From DATGSL01 sp964645585 (lineage in GTDB: Bacteria > Verrucomicrobiota > Verrucomicrobiia > Opitutales > T3Sed10-336), in NCBI GenBank assembly GCA_964645585.1, contig CAZYAN010000049.1, forward strand, positions 1 to 29,865: a stretch of DNA of 29,865 nucleotides. The letters run 5' to 3'. Every line of letters begins with the position of its first letter. Positions within the stretch are counted from its first letter, which is position 1. The translations under genes and the position numbers were made by a program. Below the pieces are notes generated by a model that saw only the letters and a list, made by a program, of their open reading frames with translations, did no database searches and had not been told where the DNA came from. Shown piece after piece: positions 25,101 through 29,865 of the stretch.

Positions 25101-25994
25101 TATCCGCGGGAATTACGGAACGACATTGAAGATATCGAGCGCATTTTTGTGGCGGCTGCGGATGGAACGCAGGTGCCGCTGGTGCAGCTGGCGGATATTC
25201 AATACGTTCGCGGGCCGGAGATGATTCGCGGCGAGGATACGTTTTTAACCGCCTATATCACGTTTGCCGGAGTGGACGGGCTGGCGGAGGTTGATGTGGT
25301 CGAAGCGGCGCGAGAATTCCTTAATGATAAGATAGCGACTGGCAAATTGGCAGTCCCGGCAGGAGTGAGCTGGCGGTTTGCGGGGAATTATGAGCATCAG
25401 CTCCGTGCCGCCGCGACACTGCGAGTTGTCTTGCCGGTCGCGCTGGCGATCATTTTCTTGCTGTTGTATTTTCAGTTCGGTTCGGCGGTCACCACGACGA
25501 TCGTATTCAGCGGGATTGCGATCGCGTGGGCGGGCGGATTCATTTTGATGTGGCTGTACGGCCAGAACTGGTTCGCCGATTTTTCGATCTTTGGCGTGAA
25601 CATGCGTGACCTCTTTCGCATGGGACCGATGAATCTCAGCGTCGCGGTCTGGGTCGGGTTCTTGGCGCTGTTCGGAGTGGCGGTGGACAACGGGGTGGTG
25701 TTGGCGACCTACATTCAGCAGGGACTGAGCCGTGCTCGGGCGGACGGTCGAAAACTGGATGCGGCGGCGATCCGTCAGGTGACGGTCGACGCTTCGCTGC
25801 GGAGACTCCACCCGTGTTTAATCACGACCGCGACGACGATCCTGGCGCTGCTGCCGGTATTGACATCGACTGGGCGCGGGGCCTCGATCATGGCGCCAAT
25901 GGCGATTCCAAGTGCGGGCGGTATGGTTTTTGTTCTGCTGACGCTGCTTACTGTGCCGGTGCTGATTTGCTGGGTCGAAGAAACTCGGCGCTGA
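22116..25994 (+). CDS. cusA: CusA-type heavy-metal RND efflux pump, extended form
   Basis: This inner-membrane RND transporter pumps monovalent copper/silver through CusB and CusC. The three periplasmic methionines of E. coli CusA (M573, M623, M672) correspond to M755, M805 and M894; the first two keep the same 50-residue spacing. The proton-relay helix IAIGTIVDMGVIVIEN retains the Asp and Glu. At 1292 residues it exceeds E. coli CusA (about 1047). The extra length includes a Trp-rich insert near 365-400, two additional hydrophobic helices at about 619-640 and 648-668 before the usual TM7, and a charged insert at about 815-860 between the second and third methionines. The ATG has GAGGAGG 11 nt upstream. 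No metal-responsive regulator is encoded nearby. Specificity for Cu/Ag rather than Zn/Co/Ni is inferred from the methionine triad. Confidence 0.92.
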   Translation: MSNGPAHRPEGRFNPLESIIRFFLYRKLVAFLVAAGVVFWGLSVAPFDWKIDWLPRRPIPVDAIPNLGDNQQIVYTEWEGRSPRDVEDQVTYPLTVSLLGVPGVREVRSQSMFGFATAFVIFEEDVDFYWARSRLLEKLNSLPPDALPEGVRPMLGPDATALGQVFWYTLQGLGPDGKPTGGWDLDELRTIQDWHVRYGLLAAGGVSEVASIGGYQAEYQVEVNPDAMRAAGATLEQIVAAVQRNNLDAGAGAMEINRVEYFIRGKGFVKSVEDLEQAVVRVTEDHVAIRVRDVAHVSRGPGPRRGALTYGGAETVGGVVVVREGANPLEAIGSVKRKIAEMAPGLPAKAVVDWEKVTVAEVEAFAARQGFDGGASPGLHQENWLRWLRTNPQDKWPEWVTLSQLTVVPFYDRTGLIYETLGTLGDALVQQILVTIVVVVGLVLHLRTAFVLSAMLPLAVLFGFIAMSLFGVDAHIVALAGIAIAIGTIVDMGVIVIENVRDHLKTAPPEEPRIEVVLRATTEVGSAVLTAISTTIVSFLPVFTMTGAEGKMFVPLAFTKTFVLIGSILVVLTLVPAAAHLFIAERDERTSGGSSRWRAWIERTLPARGTRLHGVGQLAVSLIALAIVLIILTHVWEPLGAERGGVRNFLFLLLLVGGILSLFWLFAKGYKRLLEAALRHKKTVAFLPLLLVGFGLLTWFGFQRLASPLVAVAEKGGLDAEAIRGGRVWTAVSEAFPGFGREFLPTLDEGTFLWMPTTMPHASIGEALDVLQKQDLAIETIPEVERVIGKIGRAETALDPAPIGMIETIVHYKSEYITDSSGRRIKFRFDQKAGEFVRDEHGELIPDPTGRPYRQWRDTIRTPDDIWDEIVRVTRLPGTTSAPPLQPIQTRLVMLQTGMRAPVGIKLRAPDLATLDAMAIELEGWLRQAPGVDPATVNAERVVGKPYLEVLIDRSMIARHGLTIEDVQDVISTAIGGRVVTRTVQGRERFAVRVRYPRELRNDIEDIERIFVAAADGTQVPLVQLADIQYVRGPEMIRGEDTFLTAYITFAGVDGLAEVDVVEAAREFLNDKIATGKLAVPAGVSWRFAGNYEHQLRAAATLRVVLPVALAIIFLLLYFQFGSAVTTTIVFSGIAIAWAGGFILMWLYGQNWFADFSIFGVNMRDLFRMGPMNLSVAVWVGFLALFGVAVDNGVVLATYIQQGLSRARADGRKLDAAAIRQVTVDASLRRLHPCLITTATTILALLPVLTSTGRGASIMAPMAIPSAGGMVFVLLTLLTVPVLICWVEETRR

Positions 25995-26051
25995 TGGAAA
26001 AGGCGGATTTAACGTTGCTTTAGTCCAATCTTTCGGGCGGTTTTCGGCGGA

Positions 26052-26080
26052 TTGACCCGGGAGACGCGGTCTGATCAAAT
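26052..26080 (+). promoter_or_regulatory. Candidate promoter of the EEP-family gene
   Basis: TTGACC (26052-26057, 5/6) is separated by 17 nt from TCAAAT (26075-26080, 4/6). The -10 ends eight nt before the ATG at 26089, so the transcript would be leaderless or nearly so. No Shine-Dalgarno is present. Confidence 0.5.
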
Positions 26081-26088
26081 TTCTGAAT

Positions 26089-27003
26089 ATGACGCGGAAT
26101 GATTCAGGAAAACACGAGCGACGGGGAACGCGCGGCTGGATCGCGGTATTTCTGACCGCGCTTTGGCTTGGTCTTTTTGGGGCGGAAAGCATTGCGACCG
26201 CGGCTGGCGAGAGCGGGCAGCTGCGGGTGATTGGCTATAATATTTACAAAGGGACCTTTTGGCCGAAAGAGAATGATCGGGCGAAAGCCGCCTTGGAGCG
26301 GGGTCAATTCGCCGAGCGGCTTGCGATGGAACTCGCGCTTTACGAGCCGGACATTATTTGCTTTTCCGAGTCGCCGGGCGAAGCGGTCATGCGCGAAGTC
26401 GCGCGCTTGCTGGGGATGCACCACGTGCGCTTTCCGAGTGCGGGCCAATGGCCGGGGACTCTCCTGTCGCGGTTCGAGGTCATCGAGGCTGAGAACGTTC
26501 CGATCTTGGAGGGCGAGCGGCCGGCTGATCTGTTCACGCGGCACTGGGGACGCGCGGTCTTGCGGCTTCCGAACAATGAGCACTTGATCGTGCATTCGGC
26601 TCATTTCTTTCCGCGGCCGGAGAATACGCCGGTTCGCTTGCGGGAGATCGCGATGATGCTTGCATCGATGGAAGCTGATATTGCCGCTGGAAAATCACTT
26701 TTGTTAGTCGGCGACTTGAATCACACACCCGATATGCCGGAGTACGCGAAGTGGATGGAACACGGGTGGGTAGACACCTTTGAGGCGGTCGGGCAAGGAG
26801 ATGGAAACACGGTTAAGGCTGACAACCCGTGGCGCCGGATCGATTATGTGATGGCGAACGGGCCGATCGCGGATCAGTTGACTGAGTCCCGCCCGCTTTA
26901 CGAAGGAGCGTTCCGCCGGAATCCGGACGATCCCGGCTCGTTTGCGCTCAGCGATCATTTACCGCAGCTCGCGGTTTTTGAGCTATCACTGTCGCCCCGC
27001 TGA
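26089..27003 (+). CDS. Secreted endonuclease/exonuclease/phosphatase family protein
   Basis: This is a 304-residue protein of the EEP (DNase I-like) metal-dependent hydrolase superfamily. A basic N-terminus is followed by a hydrophobic segment (about 17-32) and an Ala-rich SIATAAG cleavage region, so it is probably exported. Fold motifs in order are a first-strand Asn (YNIYKG), the metal-ligand Glu (CFSESPGE), HSAHFFP, GDLNHTPD, RRIDYVMAN and the C-terminal catalytic SDHLPQ. The substrate could be nucleic acid, a phosphoester or a sphingomyelin-like lipid; motifs do not decide. The gene stands alone, with cusA ending 94 nt upstream and its own candidate promoter. Confidence 0.82.
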   Translation: MTRNDSGKHERRGTRGWIAVFLTALWLGLFGAESIATAAGESGQLRVIGYNIYKGTFWPKENDRAKAALERGQFAERLAMELALYEPDIICFSESPGEAVMREVARLLGMHHVRFPSAGQWPGTLLSRFEVIEAENVPILEGERPADLFTRHWGRAVLRLPNNEHLIVHSAHFFPRPENTPVRLREIAMMLASMEADIAAGKSLLLVGDLNHTPDMPEYAKWMEHGWVDTFEAVGQGDGNTVKADNPWRRIDYVMANGPIADQLTESRPLYEGAFRRNPDDPGSFALSDHLPQLAVFELSLSPR

Positions 27004-27138
27004 CGTTTTTTGCGCGAAGGCAGAGCCCTGCGATCCGTCGACCCGGTCGAGCCATTTGAACGGTTTCCAGGTTTCGGGGGCGTGAGCGCGGTTTTTGCCT
27101 TTATTGGCGCGCAAAGATGAATCAGATTGCTCGAACGT
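27004..27138. other. Intergenic region, no feature seen
   Basis: This 135-nt spacer contains a T-run directly after the EEP stop codon but no stem preceding it. No convincing promoter for the next gene was found. Confidence 0.3.
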
Positions 27139-27705
27139 ATGGTTTGGCAGATTAAGGCTTTTTCGCATCGGTGCTGCGTAGAGGAGAGGCCGTTTGAGGC
27201 GGGGGAGACGTATGTGAGTTACTTGGTCGTTGACGGCCAGAATGAGCTTCAGCGGTTCGATGTGTCCGGAGAACGGGATGGCGATTTTGCACCCGAAGGC
27301 GAGGTGATTTGCCGCTGGCGGCAGGTGTATAAACCGCCGCCGGAAAAGGATGATTCGGCGCGGCGGCAGCGGGAGACGGCCGAGAGCCTGTTTCTTTCCC
27401 TCTTTGAGGATGGCGGAGAAGGACTTGACGGCGACTCCGGCGCCGAACGGGCGCCCATAGCGGAGGGTGAAGCGGAAACGGACGCCGCGGCTTATGATCC
27501 GGCGGAACGGGAAATTTTGAAGAAGTTCCTCGGCCTGCTTCTGGAGCGAAAGCGCATTCTTCGCGCGCGGGGATCGTCTCCGGACGGAAACTTCCGATTG
27601 ATGGAGCACGTGCCGTCAAAGACAATCTATCCGGTGCCGGCCGGGGAGCTTGCCCGGGAGGAACTGATGCGAATTTCGGACCGGCTGAACGCGCTGATCG
27701 GCTGA
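27139..27705 (+). CDS. Conserved-looking hypothetical protein
   Basis: This soluble protein has 188 residues from the ATG at 27139; a TTG at 27127 would add four. The N-terminal part (HRCCVEERPFEAGETYVSYLV, then a RFDV strand) has a Cys pair and a PFEAGE turn. The middle (about 70-125) is acidic and low in complexity. The C-terminal part contains FLGLLLERKRIL, then a FRLMEH strand and a short helical end. From memory, PVC-group genomes encode a family of small proteins with this order: C, GxxF, GE, an acidic linker and LLxRKRxL. I do not know a function. It is followed after about 60 nt by the EamA/dtd pair on the same strand. Absence of a signal or membrane segment indicates a cytoplasmic location. 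Confidence 0.68.
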   Translation: MVWQIKAFSHRCCVEERPFEAGETYVSYLVVDGQNELQRFDVSGERDGDFAPEGEVICRWRQVYKPPPEKDDSARRQRETAESLFLSLFEDGGEGLDGDSGAERAPIAEGEAETDAAAYDPAEREILKKFLGLLLERKRILRARGSSPDGNFRLMEHVPSKTIYPVPAGELAREELMRISDRLNALIG

Positions 27706-27748
27706 GACGACACGAGCAAGGCGGCTTCCTCTTGGGTTTCCGCCTCTT

Positions 27749-27776
27749 AACAACCTTCATTCGCCATTCCGACCAC
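27749..27776. repeat. Heptamer-like units at the 5' end of the EamA gene
   Basis: Four units in 7-nt phase, AACAACC, TTCATTC, GCCATTC and CGACCAC, lie between an in-frame TAA (27748-27750) and the first membrane-helix codons. On the minus strand they read GTGGTCG-GAATGGC-GAATGAA-GGTTGTT, resembling the other 7-nt arrays. The array is short and degenerate, so the assignment is less certain than for 7435-7476 and 14353-14401. Confidence 0.4.
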
Positions 27777-28656
27777 GTTCCATCTTTTTCTTCCGCTGCT
27801 GGCCGGATTCGGATACGCGGTTTCTGCGCTCATGCTAAAGCGTGCGATGGCGTTTGGCATCGGCCCATGGCGGATCACGTTTTTCTCCAATTGGGCAATG
27901 GGCATCGTCGCGCTGCCGCTTTTTCTGTTTCCTGTGGAGGCGAGCGGCGGACCGTGGTTTTATCCGGTCCTCGCGGCGGTGACGTTCTTTCTGGGACAGG
28001 TGTTCACCTTTCTCGCGCTGTCGCGGGGCGATGTTTCAGTAGCGACGCCGCTGATGGGAACGAAGGTCCTGTTTGTGGCGGTGCTGGCGGTGCTGGTTTT
28101 GGGGGACCAGCTTCCGTTCGCGTGGTGGGTCGCTGCCGCGCTGGCGACCGGGGCTCTTGGTTTGCTCGGCGGAGGAAAAGCATCTGGCATCCAGGCAAAA
28201 CTTTGGCCGACTGTCCCGTTTGCGCTGATCAGCGCGCTGTTTTTCGCGGTGACGGACATTATGGTGCAGGAGTGGGCGCCCGTTTGGGGCATGACGCGAT
28301 TCATGGCGGTGCAGCTTGGATGCGTCGCGCTTTACTCGTTCGTTTTTTTGCCGTTTTTCCGCAGGCCGCTTTTTTCAATGAAACGAGGCGGCGGGCGCTG
28401 GCTGGCGATGGGCGGCGGCTTTCTGGGAGCGCAGGCGCTTGCGATGGGGTTTGCGCTCGCGCTGTACGGTGATGCGACCGCAATGAATATAGCCTACAGT
28501 ACGCGCGGCGTATGGAGCGTTGTTCTAATTTGGCTGGCCGGCCAGTGGTTCACGAATGACGAACGGCTGCTTGGAAGGGGGATTCTGATCCGCCGCCTCT
28601 TCGGTGCGGGCCTGTTGCTCGTCGCGGTTGCGCTGATTGCTTTGTCGGAAAAATGA
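27766..28656 (+). CDS. EamA/DMT-family transporter with non-standard start
   Basis: This is an inner-membrane drug/metabolite transporter-superfamily protein with ten hydrophobic segments in two EamA halves (PLMGTKVLFVAVLAVLVLGDQ in the first, YSTRGVWSVVLIWLAGQWF in the second). The first ATG (27832) would cut TM1 in half. Codons from 27778 upstream of it encode FHLFLPLLAGFGYAVSAL, clearly the first half of TM1. Between the in-frame TAA at 27748 and that helix there is no ATG, GTG or TTG. The best candidate is ATT at 27766 (Met-Pro-Thr-Thr-Phe-His), giving 296 residues; a mutated or mis-sequenced ATG is equally possible. The substrate cannot be predicted. Its stop overlaps the dtd start (ATGA). 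Confidence 0.78.
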   Translation: MPTTFHLFLPLLAGFGYAVSALMLKRAMAFGIGPWRITFFSNWAMGIVALPLFLFPVEASGGPWFYPVLAAVTFFLGQVFTFLALSRGDVSVATPLMGTKVLFVAVLAVLVLGDQLPFAWWVAAALATGALGLLGGGKASGIQAKLWPTVPFALISALFFAVTDIMVQEWAPVWGMTRFMAVQLGCVALYSFVFLPFFRRPLFSMKRGGGRWLAMGGGFLGAQALAMGFALALYGDATAMNIAYSTRGVWSVVLIWLAGQWFTNDERLLGRGILIRRLFGAGLLLVAVALIALSEK

Positions 28657-29102
28657 AAGCAGTGATTCAACGGGTAGCCTCGGCTTCTGTCGAAGTGGAA
28701 GGCGAGGTGAAAGGGGCTATTGGTCCGGGGCTGCTGGTGCTCGCCGGCTTTGGTGTGGATGACACCTCGGAGGATCTGGAATGGGCGGCGCGGAAGCTGC
28801 CGGTGTTGCGGATCTTTGAAGACGAGGCAGGGGCGATGAACCTTTCGGTCAAGGACATCGGTGGAGGAATCCTGCTGGTGAGCCAGTTCACGCTCTTGGC
28901 GAACGTGAAGAAAGGGACGCGGCCTTCCTACAACAAAGCCGCGCCTCCGGAAATCGCGCTGCCTCTCTACGAACAGCTGATCGCGGCGGTCGGGCGGGAG
29001 CTCGGCAAGCCGGTCCAGACCGGCGTGTTTGGCGCGAAAATGCGGATCGAACTCATCAATTCGGGACCGGTCACAATCGTGCTTGATTCGAAAAATCGGT
29101 GA
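28653..29102 (+). CDS. dtd: D-aminoacyl-tRNA deacylase
   Basis: This 149-residue enzyme is of normal length. It hydrolyses D-amino acids (and glycine mischarged on tRNA-Ala) from tRNAs. The start MKAVIQRVASASVEV, the active-site SQFTLLA and the Gly-cisPro loop NSGPVT are all present and intact. It overlaps the upstream transporter gene by four bases (ATGA), so it is translationally coupled to it. It converges with fabV, leaving only 28 nt between the stops; no terminator hairpin is visible there. Confidence 0.95.
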   Translation: MKAVIQRVASASVEVEGEVKGAIGPGLLVLAGFGVDDTSEDLEWAARKLPVLRIFEDEAGAMNLSVKDIGGGILLVSQFTLLANVKKGTRPSYNKAAPPEIALPLYEQLIAAVGRELGKPVQTGVFGAKMRIELINSGPVTIVLDSKNR

Positions 29103-29130
29103 TTAACTATTTATTGATGGTCAGGTGTCA

Positions 29131-29865
29131 TCAATCGAGCGGCACGACTGGATCGACGTCCCGGGTGTAGTCGATGTCGTCGAACTCGAAGCCGAACAGG
29201 CGCAAGAAATCTTGGCGGTAGCCCGAGAGATCGCCCAGCTCGGCAATGGTCTCGGTGGAGACATCTTTCCAGCGACGCTTAACCTCAGCCTGAACGTCTT
29301 CGCGCATTTCCAGGTCATCGATTCGGACCCGGCCAGCATCATCGAAGTTCAGTGCGTTGTCGTTGTACATCTGGTCCGCGAAAAGGCGATGGATCTGCTC
29401 GATACAGCCTTCGTGGAGCCCCTTTTCCTTCATTACCTTGTAGAGAAGGGAAATATAGAGCGGCACGACCGGAATGGCGGAGCTCGCTTGGGTGACCACG
29501 GCTTTATTGACGGAGACAAATGCCCGGCCCCGGCCGACTTTGAGGGACGCATCGATGCGCTTGGCGCGGGCTTCAAGATCAGCCTTGGCCTGGCCGATGG
29601 TGCCGTTGCGATAAATCGGCCAGGTTACATCCGGTCCGATGTAGGAGTAGGCGAGACTGGTGACGCCTGACGCGAGGACGCCCGCATCGTCGAGGGCGTT
29701 GATCCACATTTCCCAGTCTTCGCCGCCCATGACGCCGACGGTTTGGGTGATCTCTTCCGGCGCGGCCGGTTCGATGGTGATTTCGTGCACTAATCCTTTA
29801 TCGGGATCGAGGGTTTTGTTCGTGAACTCCTCGCCGATCGGTTTGATGACGGAACGGAGCGTGTC
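29131..29865 (-). CDS. fabV: Enoyl-[ACP]/trans-2-enoyl-CoA reductase FabV, partial (N-terminus beyond window)
   Basis: This is the C-terminal 244 residues of FabV, the NADH-dependent enoyl reductase that completes fatty-acid elongation and replaces the triclosan-sensitive FabI in some bacteria. Diagnostic segments include VMGGEDWEMWINAL, SYIGPDVTWPIYRNGTIG with the catalytic Tyr-x8-Lys (YRNGTIGQAK), VSVNKAVVTQASSAIPVVPLYISLLYKVMKEKG in two blocks, and FLRLFGFE near the end. The frame is open to the right edge, so the NAD-binding N-terminal part (about 150 residues of a normal ~400) lies outside. Trans-2-enoyl-CoA reductase (Ter) is the homologous alternative; the motifs do not separate them. 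It reads toward dtd. Confidence 0.93.
   Translation of the reverse strand, partial: DTLRSVIKPIGEEFTNKTLDPDKGLVHEITIEPAAPEEITQTVGVMGGEDWEMWINALDDAGVLASGVTSLAYSYIGPDVTWPIYRNGTIGQAKADLEARAKRIDASLKVGRGRAFVSVNKAVVTQASSAIPVVPLYISLLYKVMKEKGLHEGCIEQIHRLFADQMYNDNALNFDDAGRVRIDDLEMREDVQAEVKRRWKDVSTETIAELGDLSGYRQDFLRLFGFEFDDIDYTRDVDPVVPLD

Noticed and set aside
27732..28472. Alternative 246-codon frame over the EamA gene starting at TTG
   Set aside because: Considered as a frameshifted N-terminus, but its translation is Arg/Gly/Ala-rich without membrane helices, while the chosen frame encodes all expected helices.

Overview
This is a scaffold of roughly 58-60% GC bacterial DNA, judged by eye, with one 100-N assembly gap at 8820-8919. 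The gene content suggests a Gram-negative member of the PVC group, most likely Verrucomicrobiota. The supporting genes are an LL-diaminopimelate aminotransferase (DapL), FabV-type enoyl reductase, tig-clpP-clpX next to an initiator tRNA, a NupG-like nucleoside symporter beside a purine deaminase, and a three-part Cus-type metal efflux system. This placement is an inference from gene families; there is no rRNA in the window.

Layout. 1-398 is non-coding with stacked palindromes. 399-3166 (minus) is a three-gene operon: a ParA-type ATPase, an unrecognised 315-residue protein and a long coiled-coil protein with a basic N-terminus. It looks like an intracellular positioning module and is the best candidate here for an undescribed system. 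3450-7433 (plus) is a giant three-domain trehalose enzyme (beta-phosphoglucomutase, trehalose-6-phosphatase, GH65 phosphorylase). 7564-8805 (minus) is dapL, whose upstream region runs into the gap. 9315-10094 is a second, Soj-like ParA without parB. 10298-10747 is a two-CBS-domain protein. 10906-14339 holds a nucleoside permease, an adenosine/adenine deaminase and an RluD-family pseudouridine synthase. 14385-15116 (minus) is a lone LolD/MacB-type ATPase. 15419-18670 is tig-clpP-clpX, followed by tRNA-fMet and a clear terminator.

18975-25994 is a cusC-cusB-cusA-like Cu(I)/Ag(I) efflux operon. All three metal-binding methionines of CusA are retained, and the RND pump is unusually long. 26089-27003 is a secreted endonuclease/exonuclease/phosphatase-fold protein and 27139-27705 a conserved-looking hypothetical protein. 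27766-29102 holds an EamA transporter with no normal start codon plus D-aminoacyl-tRNA deacylase. The 3' part of fabV (minus) runs off the right edge.

Three patterns cut across genes. (1) Degenerate 7-bp-period repeats occur at four gene edges (7435-7476, around the gap, 14353-14401, 27749-27776); at one of them the adjacent gene has lost a recognisable start. (2) Several genes (tig, the nucleoside permease, soj, the EEP protein) have -10-like hexamers ending only 8-11 nt before the start codon and no usable Shine-Dalgarno, suggesting leaderless mRNAs. (3) The initiator tRNA departs from the bacterial norm at three positions.
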